64,000 nucleotides of DNA from Sphingobacterium spiritivorum ATCC 33861 (GCF_000143765.1 NZ_GL379770.1:744001-808000); one strand, 5' to 3'; counted from the first letter of the stretch, positions 26,836 through 35,818 are shown. Translations and numbers: made by a program. The notes: generated by a model from the letters alone, not told the origin.

Positions 26836-28527
26836 ATGTGCGGAATTATTGGAGCATTCGACTTAAAAGATTCATCTGAGAAGCTAAGACCTCAGATTTT
26901 AGAAATGTCAAAACGTATTCGTCACCGTGGACCGGACTGGTCCGGTATTTTTACTTCCGGCAAAGCCATTCTTGCGCATGAGCGTCTGGCTATTGTGGAT
27001 CCCAAATCAGGTAGTCAGCCCCTTTACAGTCCTGACGGCCAGATAGTGCTGGCGGTGAACGGTGAAATCTACAACCATAAAGAATTGAGAGCGACTTTGC
27101 CGGATTATGAGTTTTCGACAAACAGCGATTCCGAAGTGGTATTGGCCCTTTATCAGGCCAAAGGACCTTCTTTTATAGAGGATTTGAATGGTATTTTTGC
27201 ATTTGCACTTTATGATGCCAGCAAAGATATCTTTCTGGTAGCCCGTGATCATATGGGGATTATTCCATTGTACTACGGTAGTGATGATCAGGGACAGTTT
27301 TTTGTGTCATCTGAATTAAAGTCTCTGGAAGGATTCTGTACGCAGATGGATCAGTTTCCTCCGGGACATTATCTGTATAGTGCGGATGGTCTGACTCCAC
27401 AGCGCTGGTATCAGCGGGATTGGGATGCTTACGATACGGTAAAAGATGCGGATACAGATATTGATAAATTGCGTACGGCTCTGGAAGATGCAGTACACCG
27501 TCAGCTGATGTCTGATGTCCCTTACGGTGTTTTGCTTTCCGGAGGACTGGATTCTTCAGTAATAGCTGCTATTACCAAAAAATTTGCTTCCAAACGTATT
27601 GAATCCGGAGATCAGGAAGAAGCCTGGTACCCGCAGTTGCACTCTTTTGCAGTAGGGCTTAAAGGCGCACCGGATCTTATTGCGGCACAAAGAGCGGCAG
27701 ATCATATTGGCACGATTCATCATGAGATTAATTTTACGATTCAGGAAGGTCTGGATGCAATCAGAGATGTTATCTATCATCTGGAAACTTATGATGTGAC
27801 GACTATCCGGGCGTCAACGCCTATGTATCTGCTGGCCAGAGTTATCAAATCCATGGGTATCAAAATGGTGCTGTCCGGAGAAGGTTCGGATGAATTGTTC
27901 GGAGGGTATCTGTACTTCCATAAAGCACCAAATGCACAGGAATTTCATGAAGAAACGGTACGTAAACTAAAAAAACTATATCTGTACGATTGTCTGCGTG
28001 CTAATAAATCACTTGCTGCATGGGGTGTGGAAGGACGAGTCCCGTTTTTGGATAAAGAGTTTATAGATGTCGCCATGACGATCAACCCTAAGGATAAAAT
28101 GATCAAGGATGGTCGTATGGAAAAATGGGTGGTACGTAAAGCATTCGAAGATTATCTTCCGGAAAGTATAGCCTGGAGACAAAAGGAACAGTTCTCTGAT
28201 GGGGTAGGCTATAGCTGGATCGATACGCTTAAGGCGCAGGCTGAAGAAAAAGTATCTGATACTGAATTTGCTACTGCTGCGGATCGTTTTCCGGTCAATA
28301 CGCCAAAAAATAAGGAAGAATTTCTGTACCGTACTATTTTTGAATCACATTTTCCGTCGGAAGCTGCTTCAAAAACAGTTCCTTCGGTCAAGTCAGTTGC
28401 CTGCAGTACACCTGAAGCTCTTGCATGGGATGCCTCTTTCCAAAATCTGAATGATCCTTCCGGCAGAGCAGTTGCCGCCGTGCATAACGAAAGTTATGAA
28501 AAAGCCAAAACGGAAGTTGCCTTGTAG
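26836..28527 (+). CDS. asnB: Asparagine synthetase B, glutamine-hydrolysing
   Basis: 563-aa cytoplasmic enzyme that makes asparagine from aspartate, ATP and glutamine. The start MCGIIGAF places the glutaminase nucleophile Cys at residue 2. The N-terminal class II amidotransferase domain has RHRGPDWSG and VNGEIYNH. The synthetase domain has the pyrophosphate loop LLSGGLDSS (near residue 233) and SGEGSDELFGGY. Length is normal for AsnB. It is monocistronic with a terminator hairpin directly after the stop. Confidence 0.96.
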   Translation: MCGIIGAFDLKDSSEKLRPQILEMSKRIRHRGPDWSGIFTSGKAILAHERLAIVDPKSGSQPLYSPDGQIVLAVNGEIYNHKELRATLPDYEFSTNSDSEVVLALYQAKGPSFIEDLNGIFAFALYDASKDIFLVARDHMGIIPLYYGSDDQGQFFVSSELKSLEGFCTQMDQFPPGHYLYSADGLTPQRWYQRDWDAYDTVKDADTDIDKLRTALEDAVHRQLMSDVPYGVLLSGGLDSSVIAAITKKFASKRIESGDQEEAWYPQLHSFAVGLKGAPDLIAAQRAADHIGTIHHEINFTIQEGLDAIRDVIYHLETYDVTTIRASTPMYLLARVIKSMGIKMVLSGEGSDELFGGYLYFHKAPNAQEFHEETVRKLKKLYLYDCLRANKSLAAWGVEGRVPFLDKEFIDVAMTINPKDKMIKDGRMEKWVVRKAFEDYLPESIAWRQKEQFSDGVGYSWIDTLKAQAEEKVSDTEFATAADRFPVNTPKNKEEFLYRTIFESHFPSEAASKTVPSVKSVACSTPEALAWDASFQNLNDPSGRAVAAVHNESYEKAKTEVAL

Positions 28528-28550
28528 CTAATCAACCTTTATATCTGTTT

Positions 28551-28576
28551 AAGCCGGAAACGAATGTTTCTGGCTT
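28551..28576 (+). terminator. Intrinsic terminator of asnB
   Basis: An 11-bp stem (AAGCCGGAAAC / GTTTCTGGCTT, one G-T pair) with a 4-base loop is followed by a run of T. Confidence 0.85.
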
Positions 28577-28695
28577 TTTTTGTTCATTGTTTTTTTCTTT
28601 CGCAAAGCGTAATACAACCAAAATCCGTTCAGTTTTCCTGACCTTTTCTAAATTTTTACTAACTTCCCTATATTTTAAAATACTTAACATTACTT

Positions 28696-30261
28696 ATGAA
28701 ATTAACCTCTTATTCTACCTGGCTTTCTCCTGTGGCGGTCTCTTTAGCCCTTTTTGCCGGTACCGGTGTATTCGGTCAGGATAAAAAGCAGATGGTCAAT
28801 GCTATTGTTCAGGAAGCAAATACAAATTCCAAACTGGAGGATTACGCCTTTGAACTTATTGATATGATCGGCCCTCGTCTGGTCGGTAGTCCGCAGATGC
28901 AAAAGGCACACGATTGGGTAGTTCAAAAATATGCGGATATGGGTGCTGTAGCGCGGAACGAACCTTACGGGGAGTGGCGTTCGTGGGAGCGGGGACTTTC
29001 CAGTATTACAATGACATATCCGAGGATAAAAGCGCTGGAAGGCACACAACTATCCTTTAGTCCGTCTACAAAGGGGAAAGGGGTTGAAGCAGAGGTGATT
29101 GCGCTTCCTGTTTTTAAATCACCAACAGAATTTACAAACTGGCTGCCTTCTGTCAAAGGAAAGATCGTTATGATAGCCATGAATCAGCCTACAGGCCGTT
29201 CGGATGCGAACTGGAAAGAATCGGCTACAGCAGCAGCTTACGATAAGATGCAGGCTCTTAAAAAAGAGCAGGCAAACCAGTGGGCAGCAAGTCTGGAAGC
29301 GACGGGCAGTACGCGCAGAACGCTGGCTATTGCTCTGGAGGAAGCGGGAGCACTGGCTGTAGTGGATGCATACTGGACCGAACTACCGGGTGTGACCCGT
29401 ATTTTTGATGCCAAAACCAGGAAAATACCAGTAGTGGATGTTGCACAGGAAGATTACGGATTACTATATCGCATGGTGACCAGGGGTGTGAAGCCCAGGA
29501 TATTGATTCAGGCGGAGGCCAAAGAGCTGGGGATTGCAAAAACATATAACAGTATAGCCGAAATAAAAGGTAAGGAAAAACCGGATGAATACGTCGTGCT
29601 GTCTGCGCATCTGGATTCATGGGACGGCGCTTCAGGTGCAACAGATAACGGCACCGGCATCATCACGATGATGGAGGCTGTACGTATATTGAAAAAAGTG
29701 TACCCGGATAACAAAAGAACAATTCTGGTGGGTAACTGGGGAAGTGAGGAGCAGGGATTGAACGGCTCTTCTGCTTTTGTGGAGGATCATCCCGAATTGC
29801 ATGATAAGATACAGGTGGTCTGGAATCAGGATAATGGTACGGGTAGAATTGCCCGTATTTCAGGAAATGGATTTGCGCAGTCCTATGCGTATATAGGCAG
29901 ATGGCTGCAGTATCTGCCGGAAGCTTTCCGCAATGAAATCCAGACAACCTTTCCGGGTCTGCCGGGAAGTGGCGGATCAGATCACGCTTCCTTTGTCAAG
30001 AAAGGGATTCCTGCCTTTATGTTAGGGTCTGCTTCATGGGATTATGGTAAGCTGACCTGGCATACCAATCGGGATACTTATGATAAAATCGTATTTGATG
30101 AAGTCCGTCAGAATGCTATTATTGTTGCCATACTGACTTATCTGGCTTGTGAAGAACCAGAATTGGTATCCCGTGAAAAGATGATTATGCCTACGGATAC
30201 AGATGGAAAGCAGATGCAGTGGCCGACCTTGTTAAATCCAAAACGGACAAGCGGAAATTAA
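28696..30261 (+). CDS. Secreted M28-family metallopeptidase (carboxypeptidase Q-like)
   Basis: 521 aa, with an N-terminal signal peptide ending at FGQ (about residue 27). A PA-like insert domain spans about residues 120-270 and is followed by the zinc peptidase core: SAHLDSWDGASGATDNGTG with two zinc ligands (near residues 304-316), WGSEEQGLNGS with the catalytic and zinc Glu, VWNQDNGTG, and GGSDHASF with the last His ligand. It probably trims peptides in the periplasm or outside the cell. The NodB-like gene follows after 37 bases. Confidence 0.92.
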   Translation: MKLTSYSTWLSPVAVSLALFAGTGVFGQDKKQMVNAIVQEANTNSKLEDYAFELIDMIGPRLVGSPQMQKAHDWVVQKYADMGAVARNEPYGEWRSWERGLSSITMTYPRIKALEGTQLSFSPSTKGKGVEAEVIALPVFKSPTEFTNWLPSVKGKIVMIAMNQPTGRSDANWKESATAAAYDKMQALKKEQANQWAASLEATGSTRRTLAIALEEAGALAVVDAYWTELPGVTRIFDAKTRKIPVVDVAQEDYGLLYRMVTRGVKPRILIQAEAKELGIAKTYNSIAEIKGKEKPDEYVVLSAHLDSWDGASGATDNGTGIITMMEAVRILKKVYPDNKRTILVGNWGSEEQGLNGSSAFVEDHPELHDKIQVVWNQDNGTGRIARISGNGFAQSYAYIGRWLQYLPEAFRNEIQTTFPGLPGSGGSDHASFVKKGIPAFMLGSASWDYGKLTWHTNRDTYDKIVFDEVRQNAIIVAILTYLACEEPELVSREKMIMPTDTDGKQMQWPTLLNPKRTSGN

Positions 30262-30298
30262 ATATTACGGATATAGTTCTCTATCTAAGTATTGGTTT

Positions 30299-31270
30299 AT
30301 GAAGAGTATAAAATCCTGGCTGGTATGTCTGATCCTTCTTTTTTTATCACAGAAGGGGGAGGGGCAGACCTTTGACAATATCCGTAATTATAAGGTGGAC
30401 TGGTCGTTGCTGGAAAAAAAGGATAGCCAGCTTATAAGTCTACGTAGTTTTACTGCCGATGGCAAAGCCTATTTTCTGGCTGTCGACCCGGTTACACTGC
30501 AGACGTGTGTGATCCTGTCTGACGGATATAAACGAACCCGTTCAACATATGCAGCTATCTGCAGCAGGTTTAATAAAACAGCTTATATCAGAGGCTTCGA
30601 CCTGGTTCGCCGGACCGAGCAGAATCTTCAGAATGCAGGACTGGACCTTCGTATGCCACAGGAACAGGGAATCAATCTTACTATTGACCTCTGTCCTTCG
30701 CATAAACCATTTGACAGAGTAATTTTTCAATCTTTATTCTCTGCCTTCAAAGGAAAATCGGGGCGTCTTCCTGTCGCTATTTCGGTTTCAGGAAAATGGA
30801 TGCTGAAACATCAGGAGGATCTGAACTGGCTGAAAAATCTGGATAAAGACGGAGCGTTGCAGATCACCTGGGTTAATCATAGTTATTCTCATGTATATAA
30901 TAATCAACCGCTGACTTCCAATTTTCTGTTGAGTAAGGGTACGAATATGGATGTGGAAGTTCTGGAAAATGAGAAGCTGATGCTCAGGAACGGGATACTT
31001 CCGTCCGTATTTTTCAGATGTCCGGGGTTGGTTTCGGATAAGGCTGTTATCGATAAATTATTGAATTACGGTCTTATAGCTGTAGGTTCGGATGCCTGGC
31101 TGGCAAAGGGACAGCATCCCGGAGACGGCAGTATTGTGCTGATCCATGGTAATGGTAATGAAGAACTCGGTGTCAAAGATTTTATTAAGCTATTGCAGCA
31201 GGAGAATACAGCTATCCGTTCCGGACACTGGACTTTGTATAATCTGAGCGAAGGCCTGGAACATGAATAG
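30299..31270 (+). CDS. Exported NodB-like (polysaccharide deacetylase) protein with altered metal motif
   Basis: 323 aa, signal peptide to about residue 22. The NodB homology region starts near residue 125. Motif 1, usually TFDD, reads TIDLCPS, so the catalytic Asp is kept but the metal-binding second Asp is replaced by Leu. Motif 2 HSYSH is intact (near residue 195), motif 3 appears as FFRCPG, and a final LIHGNG supplies the motif-5 His. Activity may be reduced, use another ligand, or be lost. It lies 37 bases after the M28 gene, so cotranscription is likely. Confidence 0.75.
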   Translation: MKSIKSWLVCLILLFLSQKGEGQTFDNIRNYKVDWSLLEKKDSQLISLRSFTADGKAYFLAVDPVTLQTCVILSDGYKRTRSTYAAICSRFNKTAYIRGFDLVRRTEQNLQNAGLDLRMPQEQGINLTIDLCPSHKPFDRVIFQSLFSAFKGKSGRLPVAISVSGKWMLKHQEDLNWLKNLDKDGALQITWVNHSYSHVYNNQPLTSNFLLSKGTNMDVEVLENEKLMLRNGILPSVFFRCPGLVSDKAVIDKLLNYGLIAVGSDAWLAKGQHPGDGSIVLIHGNGNEELGVKDFIKLLQQENTAIRSGHWTLYNLSEGLEHE

Positions 31271-31286
31271 CGGTAAATTACGTAAA

Positions 31287-31321
31287 AATGGGGCTATCCA
31301 ATCTTTTTGGACAGCCCCATT
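31287..31321. terminator. Bidirectional intrinsic terminator
   Basis: AATGGGGCT pairs with AGCCCCATT, extended inward by TCCA/TGGA around one mismatch. It separates the convergent NodB-like and DPP IV genes. Confidence 0.75.
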
Positions 31322-31344
31322 AGTTTTATCAGAAAGACAGCGCT

Positions 31345-33522
31345 TTATTTTTTAAGATGCAGATCAAAGTAACGGGCAATTTTTTCGTACATATGGATAC
31401 GGTCTTTGCCTGAAACATTGTGTTCGTGAGTAGGATAAAGGAAATAATCCACCTGTTTTCCTGCTTTAATACATGCTTCTATAAACTGCATGCTGTTTTG
31501 CTGTACCACTACAGGATCCTGTGCGCCATGAATAATCAGCAGATCACCCTTTAACTGGTTTGCCTTATCAAGCAGAGAGGTCAATTTATAGCCTTCCGGA
31601 TTTTCCTGAGGAGTATCCATATAGCGTTCGCCGTACATGACTTCATAATATTTCCAGTCTATTACCGGTCCTCCGGCAACAGCAGCTTTGAAAATATCAT
31701 TGTGATGTACCATAAATGAAGTGGTCATAAAACCTCCGAAGCTCCATCCGAAAATACCCATGCGCTCCTGATCCACAAAAGGTTTTGATTTTAAAAATTC
31801 AATACCCTTCATCTGATCGGCCATCTCTGCCTGTCCCAGTTGACGGTGTGTGGCTGTAGAGAATGCCCGTCCGCGCGCATCAGTTCCGCGGTTGTCCATC
31901 GTAAATACAATATAGCCCTGTTGTGCCATATACATATCAAAATAGCCTGCTCCGCCTAACCATTTGTTGCTGACCAGCTGAGAGTGAGAGCCTCCATACA
32001 GGTAGTACATGACAGGATATTTTTTTGCAGGATCAAAATTTTCAGGATAAATAATGCGACCTGTCAGAGGTGTACTCCCGTCTGCAGTCGTTAATTGTAC
32101 AAACTCGATTTTCGGATTGTTGATTTTGCCTGTAAACGGATTTTCTGCCCTGATCAGATTGCTGGTTTTTCCTGATTTCACCTCTTTGATCTGAATGATA
32201 TTGGGAGTTGTCAGGTTGCTGTATTGATCAAGTACGTAGGTGCTGCTGCTGTTTGCCGAAGCAGTATGTGTACCAGATTCACTGGTGAGTTGTGTTGTTT
32301 TTCCTGATTTAAGTTCTACTTCAAAGAGTTGTCTGTCCAGCCCGTTGTTGGTAACACCAGTATATGTAACCTTATCCCCTTTTGCAGAGAAAGTAAGTAA
32401 ATCTTTTACAATAATATCTTTATATCCCAGTTTGCGAACCAGCTTACCTTCGGTATCGTACAGATAAAGCTGGTTATATCCTTCTTTGTCTGTCTGGTAA
32501 AGAAATAGTTTGGGATTATCAGGAACAAAAGTCAGGGGTGTCTGAGGTTCTACCCATGTAGTGGCCGTCTCTTCAAACAATGTTTTGACGAATGCTCCCG
32601 ATTTTGCATTATACTTGTTGAATTTTAAATGATTTTGTTCGCGGTTCAATACCCCTACATATACATATTCACTGTTTGGATCCCATGTGACAGCCGTCAG
32701 ATACTGTTCTTTAGGCTCTCCTGTCTGAAGGCTGGTGCTGGTACCGGTAGCGGTGTTGTAAATCACGAGTGTTACTTCTTCAGATTTCATACCTGCCATC
32801 GGGTAGCGTATTTCTTTGGCTTCTGCTATGCGCGGACTCCATTGTACAAGCGGATATTGGCTGACCATAGTCTCATCTTTCCGGTAATAAAGCAGACTGG
32901 TGTTGTCAGCACTCCACCACATTCCTTTGTTGATGCCAAATTCCTGGCGGTGGGTATAATCACTACCATTTACAATTCCCGCATCCTTATCACTGGTCAC
33001 TTCGGTAATCTTGCCGGCAGCATCCGAGATGACAATATTGTTGTCTATCAGATAAGCGACTTTTGTACGATCCGCTGTGACTTCTTTATTATTCCCTTTC
33101 GAGTCACTTCCGATCAGTTTATCGATATTTCTGGATTTGATATTGTACGTCAGACTGTATGATTTTTCTTTTCCGTCTACTTCCAGAGATAGTGTGTTTT
33201 CGTCCAGCCAGCTGTAGTTATAGGGAAACATTCGCAGGGCGATTGTTTCGTTGGGAAGTTTACTTTTAATCACTTGCTCCAGATCGGATCTGGATAATAA
33301 TACCTGTTCTTTCCAATTATCGGAAGCGCTTTTGCTGATCAGATTTTGGTAGGTAGGATCGAGGTAGGTAATGCTGTTTGTGTTGGGAATCCAACGGGGA
33401 CCTACTATAGATACTGGTGCATAGGTGCGTGGGCCAAAGACCGTTTCTTCTAAGTTTAAATTCCTTTGACCATATACCGCAGTACTGCCGGCCAAAAGAA
33501 ATAATAATGCAATTCTTCTCAT
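31345..33522 (-). CDS. Dipeptidyl peptidase IV, S9 family, exported
   Basis: 725-aa serine peptidase with signal peptide (residues 1-18). The N-terminal beta-propeller (DPPIV_N) covers about residues 80-450; the alpha/beta hydrolase domain follows with the nucleophile Ser in GWSFGGF (near residue 592), Asp in HGAQDPVV (near 667) and His in THEHNVSG (near 700). The oxyanion region YYLYGGSHSQ is present. Such enzymes remove X-Pro or X-Ala dipeptides from peptide N-termini in the periplasm. Length is normal for Bacteroidota DPP IV. Confidence 0.95.
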   Translation of the reverse strand: MRRIALLFLLAGSTAVYGQRNLNLEETVFGPRTYAPVSIVGPRWIPNTNSITYLDPTYQNLISKSASDNWKEQVLLSRSDLEQVIKSKLPNETIALRMFPYNYSWLDENTLSLEVDGKEKSYSLTYNIKSRNIDKLIGSDSKGNNKEVTADRTKVAYLIDNNIVISDAAGKITEVTSDKDAGIVNGSDYTHRQEFGINKGMWWSADNTSLLYYRKDETMVSQYPLVQWSPRIAEAKEIRYPMAGMKSEEVTLVIYNTATGTSTSLQTGEPKEQYLTAVTWDPNSEYVYVGVLNREQNHLKFNKYNAKSGAFVKTLFEETATTWVEPQTPLTFVPDNPKLFLYQTDKEGYNQLYLYDTEGKLVRKLGYKDIIVKDLLTFSAKGDKVTYTGVTNNGLDRQLFEVELKSGKTTQLTSESGTHTASANSSSTYVLDQYSNLTTPNIIQIKEVKSGKTSNLIRAENPFTGKINNPKIEFVQLTTADGSTPLTGRIIYPENFDPAKKYPVMYYLYGGSHSQLVSNKWLGGAGYFDMYMAQQGYIVFTMDNRGTDARGRAFSTATHRQLGQAEMADQMKGIEFLKSKPFVDQERMGIFGWSFGGFMTTSFMVHHNDIFKAAVAGGPVIDWKYYEVMYGERYMDTPQENPEGYKLTSLLDKANQLKGDLLIIHGAQDPVVVQQNSMQFIEACIKAGKQVDYFLYPTHEHNVSGKDRIHMYEKIARYFDLHLKK

Positions 33523-33599
33523 TGATATGTGTTAGGGAAGTAAAATTATAGATTAAGGGACTAAAAACCTAAAATTGTATAGAATTGTTGCAACAACTA

Positions 33600-34340
33600 T
33601 TATAAGTTTCGTATCCATATATTGCGGTAACTTACGAGATCACCATGATCCTGCAGGACGATGGGGCCGGCTCCGTGAGCTTTGAGTTTCGGAAGACCTA
33701 TATATTCTGTTGTGCCCTCTATTTCCGTGTTATTTTGTACCAATATTCCGTTGTGAAGTACGGTTACACGTGCTTTGCTGATCAGCATTCCGTCATTATT
33801 AAACCGTGGTGCAGTATAAATAATATCATAGGTATGCCACTGACCTGCTTCTACACGGGATTCTACAAGTGGAGGCCGTTGCTTATAAATACTGCCGGCT
33901 TGCCCGTTGACATATGTAGGATTATCATTGTTGTCCAATACCTGGATTTCGTACAATCCCTGTAAGAAAATTCCGCTATTTCCTCTTCCCTGACCTTTTC
34001 CTTTAACTGTAAGTGGGCTGCGCCATTCTATATGTAGCTGAAAGTCATTGAACTTTTCTTTTGTCTGAATGTTTCCGGAGCTTGGTTTTACAGTTAGTAT
34101 ATTATCTTCTACAGACCAGGCTGCAGAGGTTCCCGGTTTTCCTTCTGACTGCCATTGACTAAGGTCGTTGCCATTGAACAGAATTACAGCGTCCGCAGGG
34201 ATGCCGTTTGAAGAAGTGACTATTCTCGGTTTAGGTGTATAGTATTCGGTGTCTTCGGGCTTAAACTGCGTCTGTGAAAATGCAGAAGGTAAGGAGAGAG
34301 TCAAGCAACAGATGCTGAGAAGAACGGGATATTTTTTCAT
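33600..34340 (-). CDS. DUF1080 (3-keto-disaccharide hydrolase-type) secreted protein
   Basis: About 246 aa, with signal peptide MKKYPVLLSICCLTLSLPSAFSQ. The concanavalin-like jelly-roll DUF1080 domain covers most of the protein: ILFNGNDLSQWQSEG, then FNDFQLHIEWRSP, then GNSGIFLQGLYEIQVLDN, and IWIRN at the C-terminus. Some members of this domain hydrolyse 3-keto-glycosides. Two Gfo/Idh/MocA oxidoreductase genes at 60-62 kb could belong to such a pathway but are distant. The ATG at 34340 is chosen over an upstream start because it begins the signal peptide. Confidence 0.87.
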   Translation of the reverse strand: MKKYPVLLSICCLTLSLPSAFSQTQFKPEDTEYYTPKPRIVTSSNGIPADAVILFNGNDLSQWQSEGKPGTSAAWSVEDNILTVKPSSGNIQTKEKFNDFQLHIEWRSPLTVKGKGQGRGNSGIFLQGLYEIQVLDNNDNPTYVNGQAGSIYKQRPPLVESRVEAGQWHTYDIIYTAPRFNNDGMLISKARVTVLHNGILVQNNTEIEGTTEYIGLPKLKAHGAGPIVLQDHGDLVSYRNIWIRNL

Positions 34341-34424
34341 CAGTATATAATTTGTTTTTATAATTTTGGTAGGACAATGATAAAGATATTTTTTCAAACG
34401 GATAAATATTTTTAGGTTTGCCTT

Positions 34425-34790
34425 ATGGCTACACGTATACAGACGATTGCGATAAATGATGCCCGGTTCTATGCCCCTGTTGGTTATTATGCGGAGGAGA
34501 TTGTGACCGGAAATGAGTTTTTAGTCGATATTGAAGTGAGCTACCCTTATAAAGTCCATTCACAAGACGAGCTTACGAATACATTGAACTATGAACAATT
34601 GTATGCTATAGCTGCGGATGTGATGAAGCAAAAAAGAAAACTGATCGAATCCGCTGTGGAGGAAATACTCGAGACAATTGTTAATCAATTTGACTTTGCG
34701 GAGCAGGTGAATGTCTCTATTACCAAGATCAACCCTCTCTTTGGCGGAGATCGTGCAAATTCACGGATAGCGCTCTCTTATACTAAATAA
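34425..34790 (+). CDS. folB: Dihydroneopterin aldolase
   Basis: 121-aa cytoplasmic enzyme of folate synthesis that cleaves dihydroneopterin to 6-hydroxymethyl-dihydropterin. The family pattern is intact: IAINDARFYAPVGYYAEE with the substrate-binding Glu, LVDIEVSYPYK, DELTNTLNYEQLY, and VSITKINPLFGGDRANSRI with the catalytic Lys. The length is normal. The gene faces the repeat-rich gap that precedes hsp20. Confidence 0.93.
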   Translation: MATRIQTIAINDARFYAPVGYYAEEIVTGNEFLVDIEVSYPYKVHSQDELTNTLNYEQLYAIAADVMKQKRKLIESAVEEILETIVNQFDFAEQVNVSITKINPLFGGDRANSRIALSYTK

Positions 34791-34817
34791 AGTAATTCAA
34801 TATTATCTTCTGCTAAG

Positions 34818-35103
34818 CTGGCGCGAGTGTATCGCTCATGTATTCTAAGTTTTATAGTTACAGTTGGCGGGGACGCCAACTGACCAGAGTTTTGTATCGC
34901 TTATAAAATTTTTAACCTTATCAACTTTATCAACTCCTTGCTAAACCTCTCTGCCCTGCGGGCATCTCTCCTTAGAAGGAGAGAATTGTAAAACGGTTGG
35001 CGGAGACGCCAACTGACGCAGAGTTTTTGCATCACTTATAAAATTTTTAACCTTATCACTTTATCAACTTTATCAATCTTACCTGGCGCGAGCGTGCCGC
35101 TCG
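34818..35103. repeat. Cluster of interspersed hairpin repeats
   Basis: Gene-free mosaic of six hairpins. A: GAGTG-TAT-CGCTC (34825-34837). B: CAGTTGGCG-GGGA-CGCCAACTG (34861-34882). C: TGCCC-TGC-GGGCA (34952-34964). D: TCTCTCCTT-AG-AAGGAGAGA (34965-34984). E: GTTGGCG-GAGA-CGCCAAC (34996-35013). F: CGAGCG-TGC-CGCTCG (35089-35103). A and F are versions of one element (GGCGCGAG...), and B and E of another. B and E are each followed by near-identical AT-rich sequence (CTTATAAAATTTTTAACC and on), forming two direct repeats of about 70-80 bases. B and E have GNRA-type tetraloops. Confidence 0.75.
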
Positions 35104-35146
35104 TGTCTTTTTAACACAGTTTGCATTAATTAAAAAGCAGTTAAGC

Positions 35147-35188
35147 GACAAAATGTCTTTAATTGAAAGTTTTTGATGACATTTTGTC
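35147..35188. promoter_or_regulatory. Twin palindromic operator upstream of hsp20
   Basis: GACAAAATGTC (35147-35157) and its exact reverse complement GACATTTTGTC (35178-35188) are each near-palindromes (GACA-N3-TGTC). Their centres are 31 bp apart, which is three helical turns and places both on one face of the DNA. Confidence 0.6.
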
Positions 35189-35211
35189 TTTGTATTGATC
35201 GTTTTTTGGAA

Positions 35212-35227
35212 TGGTATAGCATTTGAA
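35212..35227 (+). promoter_or_regulatory. Possible sigma-54 promoter of hsp20
   Basis: TGGTATAGCATTTGAA fits TGGcAc-N5-TTGca in spacing (GG, ten bases, then G at the -12 position) with GC changed to GA. The inferred transcript would start near 35237 and include the Shine-Dalgarno at 35261. Confidence 0.4.
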
Positions 35228-35260
35228 CAAGTTGTAGAAAAAACAAATAAAAAAAATTAA

Positions 35261-35267
35261 AAGGAGG
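35261..35267 (+). promoter_or_regulatory. Unusually strong Shine-Dalgarno of hsp20
   Basis: AAGGAGG lies 8 bases before the ATG at 35276. Other genes in this window have no comparable ribosome-binding site, so this gene is set up for strong translation. Confidence 0.7.
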
Positions 35268-35275
35268 ACAATATT

Positions 35276-35719
35276 ATGGCATTATTAAAATTCCCTACAA
35301 AAGCAGTAAATACAGATGCAGTTAATCCATTTGTAAATTCAGTTTTCGATAATTTATTCAACGATTCATTTATTACGGATCGGTTAGTGACTCGCGTACC
35401 GGCGGTGAATATTGCAGAAGCAGAGGATTCTTTTCAGATTGAACTTGCTGCTCCGGGATTGCAGAAGTCAGATTTCAAGATTAATGTAGATAAGAATATG
35501 ATGACTATCTCTGCTGAAAAAACTTCAGAGACAGAAACAGAGCAAAAATTATTCAGTAAAAGAGAATTTAACTATTCGTCCTTTACGCGCTCATTTACAT
35601 TACCTGATACTGTAGATTACAGCAATATTGAGGCTTCTTATGAAAATGGTATTTTGGTTGTAAAAGTGGGTAAGAAAGAAGAAGCGATTGTTGCTAAAAG
35701 ATTGATTGAAGTAAAATAA
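35276..35719 (+). CDS. Small heat-shock protein, Hsp20/alpha-crystallin family
   Basis: 147-aa holdase chaperone, cytoplasmic. The alpha-crystallin domain spans about residues 38-135: VPAVNIAEAEDSFQIELAAPGLQKSDFKI, then FSKREFNYSSFTRSFTLPDTVD and the conserved A-x-x-E-N-G-I-L-x-V motif (ASYENGILVVKV). An IxV-type tail (KRLIEVK) can dock to neighbouring subunits. Expression signals upstream are exceptional: twin palindromes, a sigma-54-like promoter and a strong ribosome-binding site. A terminator follows. Confidence 0.94.
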   Translation: MALLKFPTKAVNTDAVNPFVNSVFDNLFNDSFITDRLVTRVPAVNIAEAEDSFQIELAAPGLQKSDFKINVDKNMMTISAEKTSETETEQKLFSKREFNYSSFTRSFTLPDTVDYSNIEASYENGILVVKVGKKEEAIVAKRLIEVK

Positions 35720-35748
35720 TAAGTTTAGTTTTTTTAGGTTATGTGAGT

Positions 35749-35780
35749 GCCGTCATGCAAATTTTGCGTGGCGGCTTTTT
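35749..35780 (+). terminator. Intrinsic terminator of hsp20
   Basis: GCCGTCATGCAAA pairs with TTTGCGTGGCGGC (two G-T pairs) and is followed by a T tract. Confidence 0.8.
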
Positions 35781-35787
35781 TAATGAG

Positions 35788-35818
35788 AAAAGACGGTTCG
35801 TTTACTGAACCGTCTTTT
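35788..35818. terminator. Second, bidirectional terminator
   Basis: A 12-bp perfect stem (AAAAGACGGTTC / GAACCGTCTTTT) with a 7-base loop lies just after the minus-strand membrane-protein gene and serves both directions. Confidence 0.8.
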
